A stretch of 64,000 nt of DNA from M3007 sp046160625 (GTDB lineage: Bacteria; Bacteroidota; Bacteroidia; Chitinophagales; Saprospiraceae). Numbering within the stretch: position 1 is the first letter of the stretch; every line of letters begins with the position of its first letter. The position numbers and the translations under genes were made by a program. Shown piece by piece: positions 29,046 through 38,290 of the stretch. The notes below the pieces were generated by a model. The model searched no databases. It saw only the letters and a list, made by a program, of their open reading frames with translations, and had not been told where the DNA came from. The stretch spans positions 1 to 64,000 of the forward strand of contig JBJXGZ010000014.1 of the NCBI GenBank assembly GCA_046160625.1. The letters run 5' to 3'.

Positions 29046-30425
29046 TTGCCACTCATCAAATCCATTTCCGGCTTTCGCGGCACCATCGGGGGCCGACCGG
29101 GTGAAAACCTTACCCCACAAGACATCGTGGAATGTACCGCAGCCTTTGGCCAATGGGTACTGAACACCACGGGTAATCCTAATATCGTGGTCGGGCGTGA
29201 CGGACGTATATCGGGCGAAATCGCCAGTGCCTTGGTTGTCAACACATTGCGGAGCATGGGTATCTCGGTTGTTGACCTTGGACTGAGCACCACCCCCACC
29301 GTGGAAATTGCAGTGCCTTTAGAAAAAGCAGGCGGTGGTATCATTCTTACCGCGAGCCACAATCCCAAGGAGTGGAACGCATTGAAATTACTCAACAGAA
29401 AAGGCGAGTTCATAAGCGCAAAAAATGGCGCAGAAGTTTTGAATTTGGTGGAGAAAAAATCAGTCGAGTACGCCTGCGTTGAAACCCTCGGGAGCTACCG
29501 CCAAGACGATTCCTATATAGAAAAACACATTGCCCAAATCCTTGCCCACCCGCTCGTAGATAAAGATGCTGTGCGTTCCAAGGGCTATAGAATTGTGGTA
29601 GATGCGATCAATTCGACGGGAGCTCTGGCAGTGCCCGCATTGCTTGAAGCCCTTGGTTGTCAATGTGTTTTATTGAACGGCGAAATCAACGGCATTTTTG
29701 CCCATAACCCCGAACCATTGAAAGAGAACCTCGGCCAACTCGCTACCGAGGTCAAAATGCAAAAAGCAAACCTCGGCATCGCGGTGGACCCTGACGTGGA
29801 TCGCCTCGTGTTCATGTGTGAAGACGGCGAACTTTTTGGGGAAGAATACACCCTGGTGGCCGTGGCCGATTATGTGCTTTCAAAACGAGGCGGGGGCAAC
29901 ACTGTTTCAAATCTCAGCAGCACCCGTGCCCTGCGGGATGTGACCTTAAAATACGGCGGCGAATACCACGCGGCAGCCGTAGGCGAGGTGAATGTGGTGG
30001 ATAAAATGAAGGCTGTGAAAGCCGTGATTGGGGGCGAAGGCAATGGCGGTATTATTGTGCCGGAACTGCATTACGGTCGTGATGCATTGATCGGTATCGC
30101 GCTGTTCCTCAGCCATTTATCGCAGTCGGGCAAGCAGATTTCGACTTTGCGAAAGACATACCCAGACTACCACATGGCCAAGACCAAGATCGAGCGCTCA
30201 CCCGATATTGACCTTGAAAAAATCTTTGAAGCACTTCGGGAAAAATATCACCGCGAAGAGATTAACACCGAAGACGGCCTCAAAATTGACTTTGCAGATG
30301 GCTGGGTACACCTCCGCCCCTCGAACACCGAGCCGATTATCCGCATTTATGCCGAGAGCAATTCGGCGGTAATCGCGGGAAATTTGGCAAAGAAGATTAT
30401 GGCGGATATTGGGGAATTGAAGTAG
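29046..30425 (+). CDS. glmM: Phosphoglucosamine mutase (alpha-D-phosphohexomutase family)
   Basis: The 459-residue protein is complete by homology only with the TTG start at 29046 (MPLIKSISGFRGTIGG, the family N-terminus). A stop three codons upstream excludes a longer protein. Ser104 in TASHNP is the phosphoserine, DPDVDR binds Mg2+, GEGNGG is the sugar loop and RPSNTEPIIRIY the phosphate loop. It interconverts glucosamine-6-P and glucosamine-1-P for UDP-GlcNAc and wall synthesis. A related phosphomannomutase role cannot be excluded. The octamer array sits immediately upstream. Confidence 0.88.
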   Translation: MPLIKSISGFRGTIGGRPGENLTPQDIVECTAAFGQWVLNTTGNPNIVVGRDGRISGEIASALVVNTLRSMGISVVDLGLSTTPTVEIAVPLEKAGGGIILTASHNPKEWNALKLLNRKGEFISAKNGAEVLNLVEKKSVEYACVETLGSYRQDDSYIEKHIAQILAHPLVDKDAVRSKGYRIVVDAINSTGALAVPALLEALGCQCVLLNGEINGIFAHNPEPLKENLGQLATEVKMQKANLGIAVDPDVDRLVFMCEDGELFGEEYTLVAVADYVLSKRGGGNTVSNLSSTRALRDVTLKYGGEYHAAAVGEVNVVDKMKAVKAVIGGEGNGGIIVPELHYGRDALIGIALFLSHLSQSGKQISTLRKTYPDYHMAKTKIERSPDIDLEKIFEALREKYHREEINTEDGLKIDFADGWVHLRPSNTEPIIRIYAESNSAVIAGNLAKKIMADIGELK

Positions 30426-30458
30426 AGGCTGTCTAACAGTTATCAAACATTCGATGCA

Positions 30459-30905
30459 ATGCTGAAAGAAAACCTGCTCGAATTCTTCGAACGCGAGCTG
30501 CTCAAACTCAAAGAGGAAATCGGCCTTTATCCCGTGGAGTCTGCAATTTGGGAAACCCGCCCCGGAATCAGCAATTCAGCGGGCAACCTGTGCTTGCACC
30601 TTGTAGGCAATCTCAAACATTTTATCGGGGCGGTGTTGGGCAATACTGGCTATATTCGCCAACGGGATGAAGAATTTTCGCTTAAAAACATTCCACGCAC
30701 CGAACTGCTTTTTAGTGTTGATCAGACCACTTTAGTCCTAAAAAACACGCTTCAAGGGTTTTCTGAAACCGATTTTGATAAAATTTACCCGTTGGAAAAA
30801 CACGGCCAGATGGTGACGACGCGATACATGCTCCTCCACTTGCTCACACACCTGAATTACCATTTGGGACAGATTAATTATCACAGAAGGTTAATCACAG
30901 AGTAG
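30459..30905 (+). CDS. DinB-like (DUF1572-type) protein
   Basis: The 148-residue helical protein fits the DinB four-helix bundle. His47 or His54 and the C-terminal LLTHLNYHLGQ provide the usual triad of metal-binding histidines. Members are small metalloproteins, some acting as thiol-dependent transferases or hydrolases; no substrate can be named. It lies 33 bases after glmM and may be cotranscribed. Confidence 0.75.
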   Translation: MLKENLLEFFERELLKLKEEIGLYPVESAIWETRPGISNSAGNLCLHLVGNLKHFIGAVLGNTGYIRQRDEEFSLKNIPRTELLFSVDQTTLVLKNTLQGFSETDFDKIYPLEKHGQMVTTRYMLLHLLTHLNYHLGQINYHRRLITE

Positions 30906-30912
30906 TATTCAA

Positions 30913-31068
30913 TTTTTTTGATTTAAGATTAATAGATTACATGATTGTTGATTTTTGATGGGATGGATGATGTGAGTATGTGCGATTTTCGATATATAGA
31001 CCATCGAAAATCTTACATATCCATCAAAAATCAACAATCATGTACTCGTCAATCTTAAATCAAAAAAA
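30913..31068. repeat. Long nested intergenic inverted repeat
   Basis: Outer arms of ~49 bases (30913-30961 and 31020-31068, containing TGATTTAAGATT and CATGATTGTTGATTTTTGAT with complements) pair with few mismatches. An inner perfect hairpin GATTTTCGAT/ATCGAAAATC lies at 30983-31012. It sits between the DinB-like gene and the cysteine desulfurase. Confidence 0.75.
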
Positions 31069-31112
31069 CGCGTGTTAGACCCCCTCTCCGCCAATACCTT
31101 AATTCAAAAACA

Positions 31113-32267
31113 ATGCAACGAGTCTATTTCGACAACGCCGCCACAACCCCCATCTCTGAAGAAGTCATCAATGCGATGCTGCCCATCCTGCGCGGCCAAT
31201 ACGGCAATCCGTCAAGCATCCATGCGGAAGGGCGGAGCGTACGTGCCGCATTGGAATCTGCGCGAAAGGCGGTGGCACAAAGTATCGGAGCAGGCACCGG
31301 GGAGATTTTCTTTACCTCCGGCGGCACGGAAAGCAACAACATGGCCATCAAATGCTCCGTGCGCGACCTTGGTGTGCGGCGCATTATCTCCAGTCCGACC
31401 GAGCACCATTGTGGCACACACGCCATCGAAACCGTTGAAAAAGTGGATGGCGTAGAAGTCGTGTGGCTACCCGTGGATGCTGTCGGAAGACCTGATTATC
31501 AGGCGCTTGAATCTGCCCTGGCCGGTTCTGGTGGCAAAAAAACACTCGTGTCGCTCATGCACGCCAACAATGAAATCGGTACCATGATTGACCTCGGCTT
31601 GGTGTCGGGCTTATGCCGTCAATACGGGGCCCTTTTCCATTCGGATACGGTGCAGACCGTCGGGCATTTCCCGATCAATGTGCAGGAAACACCCTTGAAT
31701 TTCATGTCGGGCGCGGCCCATAAATTCCACGGGCCAAAAGGCGTGGGATTCATTTATATAAGCCCGGAAACCCCTATCAAGCCGTTTATTGACGGCGGCG
31801 CACAGGAACGCAACATGCGCGGCGGCACCGAAAACGTGTACGGCATTGTAGGACTCGCCAAAGCCCTTGAACTCGCCACCACCGAAATGAAAGAACGCGT
31901 GGCGCATATCTGCGATGTTCGCAACTACCTGAAAGAAAGGCTTTTAGAAACTTTTGATGACATCCAGTTCAATGGCGACTGCGACGGCGACAGTCTTTAC
32001 ACCGTGCTCAATGTTTCCTTCCCACCCAACCCGAAAAACGAGCTGCTGCTGCTGAGTATGGATATTGCCGGCATCAGTTGTTCGGGCGGTTCAGCCTGTT
32101 CGAGCGGCTCGGAAAAAGGCAGTCACGTACTGGAAGCCATCCATGCAGATCCGGCGCGGAAGAGTATCCGTTTTTCGTTTTCACACTACAACTCCAAAGC
32201 GGAGGTGGATTTTGTGGTGGAGAAGTTGAAGACGATTTTGCCGGTGCGAGAAATGGTGGGGGTGTGA
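31113..32267 (+). CDS. Cysteine desulfurase (NifS/IscS-like)
   Basis: The 384-residue protein is a fold-type I PLP enzyme beginning VYFDNAATTPIS. FTSGGTESNN binds phosphate. Lys204 in SAAHKFHGPKG is the PLP lysine. The active-site loop GISCSGGSACSSGS carries Cys329 as the likely persulfide cysteine and an extra Cys323. It removes sulfur from L-cysteine for Fe-S cluster or thio-cofactor assembly. No iscU or suf genes are adjacent, so the target pathway is open. It converges on the caspase gene. Confidence 0.92.
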   Translation: MQRVYFDNAATTPISEEVINAMLPILRGQYGNPSSIHAEGRSVRAALESARKAVAQSIGAGTGEIFFTSGGTESNNMAIKCSVRDLGVRRIISSPTEHHCGTHAIETVEKVDGVEVVWLPVDAVGRPDYQALESALAGSGGKKTLVSLMHANNEIGTMIDLGLVSGLCRQYGALFHSDTVQTVGHFPINVQETPLNFMSGAAHKFHGPKGVGFIYISPETPIKPFIDGGAQERNMRGGTENVYGIVGLAKALELATTEMKERVAHICDVRNYLKERLLETFDDIQFNGDCDGDSLYTVLNVSFPPNPKNELLLLSMDIAGISCSGGSACSSGSEKGSHVLEAIHADPARKSIRFSFSHYNSKAEVDFVVEKLKTILPVREMVGV

Positions 32268-32294
32268 GATTGCAGAGCAGTCTTTTACTACCGC

Positions 32295-35200
32295 TTATCC
32301 TTTGAACTGGTACGGGAAGTATTTTCTTAGCAAGGCTTTGAATTCCGGCTCGTCTTGGATGTTCCGCAAGTCAATGTCTATCAAGACCGATTGGTAGTCG
32401 AAGTAGAATTTATCAAAAGCCTTTTTGAGCCATTTGAGAGATTCTTCCTCATCTCCCACCAAAGCATAAAGCGCGGCATTATTGTAAAGTAGATACTCGT
32501 CTACCTTTTCTTCTTCCAAACCACATGGGGCCAACGCTTCCGTATTTCCAAGCCGGTAATTGGCAAGGCAAAGCATCCATTGTTCGTATGGATTCTGTGT
32601 GCCGATTTCAGTCGCTTTTTTGTACCAGGCAAGCGCTTCTGTCGGTTCGCCATTCTGCCAGTAAGTCTCCGCTAATAGGTGGTACAACGATATTCCCGGC
32701 TCCTTCTCAATACCCCCTTTGAGCAAAACGATTGCCTGATTCACCATGCCTTTTTTTCGGTAAAACTTACTTAACAGCTCATAGCCGCCTGAATACACGG
32801 GAGCATGGTCCACCAAGGCCTGGGCCGTAAGTATTGCTGAATCCAATTTTCCCATGATTTCATAACTCAAGGCAACGTGGTACAGCCCTGTTGGAGAGTT
32901 CGGGTTCAGGTCGGTAATTTTTTTGAACCAATTTATGCCGACATCAAAATAGCCCCATAGCCTTGCTAATCGGGCTGCCCAGTACAATCCTTCAATCCAG
33001 GTAGGGTCTGCATTCACTCCCTGTTCAATTATCAATAGTGCTGAATCTGGCTTGTTTTCTACAAAATATAAATTAGCCAAAACGCGAGCGCATACTCCGG
33101 GATTTAACTGGTTACATTTCAAATATAGCCGTTTTGCTACAACGGTGTCATTAAAATGCCTTTCGCTAAGCATACCAAGGGCTTTATACGCCCATGCATA
33201 ATTAGGGTTGATGTCTATAGCCTGCCAGTAATATTTTTCTGCATTCCTATAGTCGCCAACTCTTTGATACGTAAGGGCCACCTGGCTAACAAGCCCAAAG
33301 TGGTTTGGCTCTATTTTCAATGCTTGATGCGCTATGGACAACGCTGAATCGGGCTTGCCTTGGAAGCTGTAAGTTTGGCTCAACAACCAATGATTAGTCA
33401 GGTTGGTAGAATCTAAGGAAATAGATTTGTAGAAATACTTTTTAGCCAATTCGGGGTTCCACTCGTAAAAACGATACAAACGCCCCAACTCAAAATACAG
33501 AATCGCCTTGTCGGGGAACCGCTCAATAGCATGAGTGAGTACGTTTTTGGACGCTTCGGTATTTTCAGTTCGGCTGTAAAACATAGCGGCGTACCAGTAA
33601 CTTTTGTAGTCCTGGGGCCAGCGGGCGAGGATTTGCTTATAGATGAAGTCGGCGCTGTCCGCTTTGCCACCGTAGTGAAATGAATTTGCCAGGGTCAACC
33701 AGGCATCTAAACTGGTGGAATCTATAGATATGGCTTTATGGGCGTAGGCTATGGCAGCCGGGTAATCGTACAAATTATAGGTGAGGAGGCGGGAAGCATC
33801 CATGATGGGAATTATCCATTTTGGAACCCTTTGCATTGCCTTTTGAAAATAGGCCAGAGATTGCCCGTAGTCGCGGAGGTATTGGTGCAATTGTCCGATT
33901 TCCTGCAAAACGAATGGCACATTTTCTTCGAGTGCCAAAGCCTGGACTTGCTTTTCCAATGCCAGGTGGTAAAGCGAATCGTTTTTACGCCAATCAGTGC
34001 CTTTTAGTCGCAGGTTAAGCCCTTCGAAATACAATTGGCGGGCGAGCAGGGAATTATACATGTAGTGGTTATTGCCCAGCAATTCAGCAGCCCGTTGAAG
34101 GAATTGAGGGTACTTGGTATATTTGGGGTCGTTTTTATACCGGTCAACCATTTCTAAGGAATCTGCTTTCAGGTAAGCGTTCAAGGCCTGCTGCGCCTCG
34201 TCCTGTAAGGCAGCGGCATAATTGCGGCGCATGGAAGCGTGCAGCCGCTTCATCTTCGGCTCCGCAATCAATCGCAGGTAATACGCATCGGCACAAGCGT
34301 CGGTGGGCTCCAAAAACACCTTGTCCTTCAATGCTTTTTTGAACAGTCGGTACAATTGCCGCAACGTCGTGTCCACGGTCGCCAGCACTTCGTCTTCGAT
34401 ACCCCGGTTCTCTGTGGGCGAAAAAGGGCGGAGCTGTTCTTCCCTGCCCAGTCTATGGGCTGCCAATATTTCCGGCGATACTGCCGCCAGCTTTTCCGCA
34501 TTTCCGCCGATCACCTGGGGAGTCTGGGCAAGCGGCGCCACTTCCGGCGTCACGTGGTCTTCTAAATAGCGCCGCATTTCCTGCAGGTTCACGCTCAGGT
34601 CCTTGTTGTCGTCTGCCATGCCGTACAGCCCGTCCATGAGGTGGAAGCTGAAAGCGCCGCGCCCTCCGCCCCACTGCTCCCCTTCGAGGCTGTATTCGTC
34701 CGCCTGGCAGGAAAGGATTTTGATTTCTTTGGCAAACTGCTTGGCGAGATTGGCATTGGTCAGCAGGGGGCCGTTTGAGTCGCTGCCCGCCAGCTTGCCG
34801 GAGCGGCAGGCATCGGTGATGAGCACCACTCGCACTTTGTTTTCAGTTGAGAGGGTCGAAACGACGGTCTGGAGCATTCCTAATTGCACCGAGCCGCCGC
34901 CCATGTAAACTTTTGGGGGCGAATCCCAGCAAAGCAGGAATCCCGGCTGCCCCATGAATTTTGCTTCCACGTCCCCGTGTCCGCTGAAATAGATGATAAC
35001 CTGGTCTCCCTGCTCGCTTTCCTCGACGAGCCAATAAAGCGCAGCAGCAACTTGTGCCCCGGTGGCTTGTTCGTTCGTCAGCACCTTGAGGTGGTCGCCA
35101 TCGAGCGAGCCGCCTGCCAGGCTTCGGAGGAAATTGGCAAAGGCTTCTGCGTCTTTGTCGGCGAAGCGCAGGTCGGGGATTTGCGGGTCTTGGTAGTCGG

Positions 35201-35360
35201 AGATGCCGATGACGACTGCACGTGTGCCCGCCGAAGCCTCGGCGAAGGAGCCCTCCTTCGCCAAGGCTTCGGCGGGTAAAGGTTTGACGCTTTTTTCGGT
35301 TTGGGCAGAAAAGGAGCCAGAGCAGATGCTAATCAAAACAAGTAACAAGGTCTTTTTCAC
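32295..35360 (-). CDS. Exported caspase-like (C14) peptidase with long TPR array
   Basis: The 1021-residue protein starts with GTG at 35360, which gives a standard signal peptide (MKKTLLLVLISICSGSFSAQ). The caspase domain covers ~46-300: TRAVVIGISDYQ opens it, His128 (YFSGHGD) and Cys185 (ITDACRSG) form the dyad, and GGGRGAFSFHLMDGLYG is the substrate-pocket loop. Residues ~390-1010 are about seventeen TPR units. Clan CD proteases of this type cut after Arg/Lys or Asp; the specificity here is unknown. Residues ~28-45 are encoded by an in-frame palindromic insert between leader and protease. It is the last gene of the minus-strand protease array and is exported to the periplasm or surface. Confidence 0.85.
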   Translation of the reverse strand: MKKTLLLVLISICSGSFSAQTEKSVKPLPAEALAKEGSFAEASAGTRAVVIGISDYQDPQIPDLRFADKDAEAFANFLRSLAGGSLDGDHLKVLTNEQATGAQVAAALYWLVEESEQGDQVIIYFSGHGDVEAKFMGQPGFLLCWDSPPKVYMGGGSVQLGMLQTVVSTLSTENKVRVVLITDACRSGKLAGSDSNGPLLTNANLAKQFAKEIKILSCQADEYSLEGEQWGGGRGAFSFHLMDGLYGMADDNKDLSVNLQEMRRYLEDHVTPEVAPLAQTPQVIGGNAEKLAAVSPEILAAHRLGREEQLRPFSPTENRGIEDEVLATVDTTLRQLYRLFKKALKDKVFLEPTDACADAYYLRLIAEPKMKRLHASMRRNYAAALQDEAQQALNAYLKADSLEMVDRYKNDPKYTKYPQFLQRAAELLGNNHYMYNSLLARQLYFEGLNLRLKGTDWRKNDSLYHLALEKQVQALALEENVPFVLQEIGQLHQYLRDYGQSLAYFQKAMQRVPKWIIPIMDASRLLTYNLYDYPAAIAYAHKAISIDSTSLDAWLTLANSFHYGGKADSADFIYKQILARWPQDYKSYWYAAMFYSRTENTEASKNVLTHAIERFPDKAILYFELGRLYRFYEWNPELAKKYFYKSISLDSTNLTNHWLLSQTYSFQGKPDSALSIAHQALKIEPNHFGLVSQVALTYQRVGDYRNAEKYYWQAIDINPNYAWAYKALGMLSERHFNDTVVAKRLYLKCNQLNPGVCARVLANLYFVENKPDSALLIIEQGVNADPTWIEGLYWAARLARLWGYFDVGINWFKKITDLNPNSPTGLYHVALSYEIMGKLDSAILTAQALVDHAPVYSGGYELLSKFYRKKGMVNQAIVLLKGGIEKEPGISLYHLLAETYWQNGEPTEALAWYKKATEIGTQNPYEQWMLCLANYRLGNTEALAPCGLEEEKVDEYLLYNNAALYALVGDEEESLKWLKKAFDKFYFDYQSVLIDIDLRNIQDEPEFKALLRKYFPYQFKG
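35227..35280. repeat. In-frame palindromic element in the caspase gene
   Basis: Twenty-four-base arms (35227-35250 and 35253-35276) pair with one mismatch around a 2-base centre. On the gene strand it begins TTTACCCGCC and includes GAAGGAGGGC, the same ends as the elements at 48757 and 48904. It encodes the Ala/Glu-rich stretch between signal peptide and protease domain (PAEALAKEGSFAEASAG). Confidence 0.8.
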
Positions 35361-35412
35361 AAGATGATCGGGTTGGATTCAGGATGAAAAATTTAGTGTG
35401 ATGCAGCTTGAG

Positions 35413-35508
35413 GGGATGGAACACGGATGAAACGGATCTAACGGATTAGAACGGATTTAAAAGATCCGTTTTGATCCGCAAAATCCGTTTCATCCGTTGT
35501 ACCATCCC
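35413..35508. repeat. Intergenic inverted repeat between caspase genes
   Basis: Arms 35413-35437 and 35483-35508 (core GGATGAAACGGAT and ATCCGTTTCATCC) pair with a single extra base, and an inner AACGGAT/ATCCGTT hairpin lies between. The right part overlaps the 3' end of the caspase remnant. Confidence 0.7.
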
Positions 35509-35656
35509 AGATCTTCTTAGTTTGGGTACCTAACGTGGTCTTCGAGATACCGGCAACTTCCGAAACCGTCACTATGGCATCGGTGTTGCGGTCGGCGAAT
35601 CCGTAGAGGCCTTCTTCCAGGTGGATGAGAAGCAAGGTAAAAAGGACGTTTTTCAT
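35438..35656 (-). pseudogene. Internally deleted caspase-gene remnant
   Basis: From ATG 35656 the frame encodes a start of a signal peptide (MKNVLFTLLL) joined directly to HLEEGLYGFADRNTDAIVTV. That segment aligns with HLMDGLYGMADDNKDLSVNL of the intact caspase (and DALYGLADHNNDLFVTL of its neighbour). The following GTQTKKIWDG resembles the end of that protease domain. The whole dyad-bearing core and the TPRs are missing, and the 3' end runs into an inverted repeat. It is read as a relic of a third caspase copy. Expression of the 72-residue peptide cannot be excluded. Confidence 0.65.
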
Positions 35657-35667
35657 GGTTGTTGGTT

Positions 35668-38127
35668 TTAGTCTTTGACTTTGTCTGGGAAGTATTTTTC
35701 CATCAGTTCCTTCCACTTTGGGAGTTTGTGGAGGGGGGCGAGTTCTGGGTCATTTTGGATTGTATCGTAGTCATAGCCAATTTTCAAGGTCTGCTCCAGA
35801 GCTTCAAAAGCCTTTCCCGCTTGGTTGCTTAGGCTCAAAATGCAAGAAAAAACGAAGTAAGACTCGGCAGAAGGATCCACTTCAATGGCTTTTTTACCAT
35901 AAAATTCTGCTTCGTCATAACGCTTCAGTCGGGTGTAGACTACTCCCAATAAAAGGAATCCCCAGGTCTTGGTCGAATCCATCTGAATGCTTCTTTTACA
36001 AACCTGTTCTGCTTCCGCGAATCGGTTCATTTCAATAAAAAGCGAAGCCAAGCTGGTATAGGTGTTTATAAAGATCGAATCAGCCAGAATGCCCTTTTTG
36101 TAATGTTCCTCTGCTTCTGACAACCGTCCGGTTTCCCAGTAAAGGTGTCCCATTTCATTGTAGGTAGGTGCATTGAACGGGTCGGTCAGAATGATTTTTT
36201 TGTATGCTTATTCCGCTTCTTCAAAGCGCCCCAGGGCTCTATAAGCCGTCCCTAAGCCGTTGTATGCCCTTGTGAAGCTCGAATCAAGTTGAATGGCTTT
36301 TAGGAAGTGGACCACCGCTTCTGCATAGCGACCCATTGTATTGTAACCATACCCCAAGTGAAGTTGCGCGCAAGGGAAACAAATGCCTTTATCAGCACTG
36401 GCAATCGTTTTTTTGAACCAATATTCTGCTTTCCCAAAATTGCCGTGCTCGGAATAAAAATTTGCTTTTTGATACCAGACAAGTAAAGAGCTGGAATCCA
36501 GTTCTCCTGCTTGATTCAAAAGAGCCTCCGCATTGCCGGGTTTATTCAACCTGTGATCATAAAAAGTGGCAAGTCGGATATAGGGAACGACCCAAGTGGG
36601 GGAAATTTCCATGGCTTTCGTGGCGTATAAAATTGCTGAATCAAGCTGTATTGCCGAGCAGATCGAGACCATTTCTACAAAAGCATGGGGCAGCTCGGGT
36701 TGCCAGTCCAGGGCTTTTAGAAAATGCTTCCGTTTTTCCAACAGCGTGGGTTGAATTTTTCCCTCAAAAAAAGACTTCCGTGCCTGCAAGGTGGCGTACA
36801 TATAATGCCCGCTATCCAATAATTCCGCCGCACGATTAAGATAGGCGGGATAGTTTTGATAAAGTTGAATGGGTTTTACACCGGAAAGCACGTCTATTGT
36901 CAAACCTGTTTTGAGCATGGTGTTCATCACCTGCTGCGCATCATCCTGCAATGCCGCCGCATAGTTGCGTCGCATAGTAGAATGCAATCTGATAAGTTTT
37001 GGCTCCTGAATAAGCCGCTCGTAATAAACGTCGGCACAAGCGGTGGCGGGCTCCAGGAACACCTTGTCTTTCAAAGATTGTTTGAAGCGCCGATACAATT
37101 CCCGCACGTTCGTATCTACTCCCGCCTCGGTGCCTCCGGCGGATAAACCTGCCAGTACATCCTCTTCCAGGCCTTTGGATTCGACTGGCGAGAGCAAGGC
37201 CATCTGGGTGGTCTTACCGGAGCGCAAGTCGGCCAACAATTTGCGGTCTACATCGGCCAAGCGTTCGCTACGGTTGCCCAATATCATGGGTACTTGACTG
37301 ATGGGAGCAACTTCGGCCGTCACATGGTCTTCCAGGTAGCGACCTATCTCTTGTAGGGTGACAAAAAGATCGTTGTTATGGTCGGCCAGTCCGTAGAGGG
37401 CATCCACAAGGTTAAAAGAAAAGGCGCCTCTGCCTCCGCCCCACTGCTCGCCTTCGATGCTGTATTCGTTTGGCTGACAGGATAAAACCTTGATCTCATT
37501 GGCATATTGCCGGGCAAGGTTGGAGGCCGTCGCCTGTGCACCACCGATGCTGTTGCCAGACAAGGTGCCGGACCGGCAGGCATCGGCGATGACGACCACT
37601 TTTGATTTATTCTGAATGGATAAGGTAGAGATTACCTCTTGCAACATAGGCAGTGCGAAAGTGCCGCCGGCCATATACACCCTCGCCGGGGCATCCCAAC
37701 AAAGCAGAAAACCCGGCTGGGTCAGAGTCTTTTTTTCCACGTCACCATGCCCAGAGAAGTAGATAATGGCTTGATCACCCTCTTTTGAGTTTTCCATCAG
37801 CCAGTCAAGGGCTATGGCGAATTGGGCAACGGTCGCTTTGCTATTGGTCAGCACTTTCAGGTGGTCGCCATCGAGCGAGCCGCCTGCGGGGGAGCGGAGG
37901 AAATTGGCAAAGGCTTCGGCGTCCCGGTCAGCGAAGCGCAAGTCGGGGATTTGCGGATCTTGGTAATCGGAGATTCCGATGACGACTGCACGTGTGGCAG
38001 TAGCAGGGGAGCTCGCCTTCGCGCTGCGCGCTTCGGCGGGTAAAACAGGTAAAGGCTTGATACTCTTTTGTTGGGCGCTGAGCGAAAGGCCCAAAAGCAA
38101 GGCAAGGATGACAAGCGAAGTTCTCAT
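35668..38127 (-). pseudogene. Caspase-like (C14)-TPR gene interrupted by one in-frame stop
   Basis: A signal peptide (MRTSLVILALLLGLSLSAQ) leads a caspase domain with His127 (YFSGHGD) and Cys184 (ADACRSG), then TPRs. The frame stops at TAA 36208-36210 after GRFEEAE, inside a TPR. The same frame continues for 18 sense codons to ATG 36151-36153 and then 161 more residues of TPR. Reading through would give an 819-residue protein. A single A-to-T change (AAA to TAA) explains the stop. The 639-residue product keeps the full protease and most TPRs, so it may still work; a sequencing error is also possible. It lies 11 bases upstream of the remnant. Confidence 0.8.
38014..38045. repeat. Palindromic-element relative in the second caspase gene
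   Basis: CGCCTTCGCGCTGCGCGCTT followed by CGGCGGGTAAA occupies the same site, between leader and protease domain, as the palindrome in the other caspase gene. It shares the GCTTCGGCGGGTAAA end, but its inner arms are degenerate. Confidence 0.55.
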
Positions 38128-38290
38128 AATAATAATTTGAAAATTGTATTCAGCGTGCCATGAAAACCGGAGTAAATAGAAGGGATAAAGGTATAGGCCG
38201 TTTTGGGTTTTATGGAAAGTACATTATGTATAATATTGCGTATCAATTCACAGAATTAAGTACAATTTTGGGAGTTCGCGCACAAAATAA

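Noticed and set aside
35413..35508. Possible small RNA gene in the caspase intergenic repeat
   Set aside because: Only an inverted repeat is visible, with no promoter element; the terminator or repeat reading is simpler.
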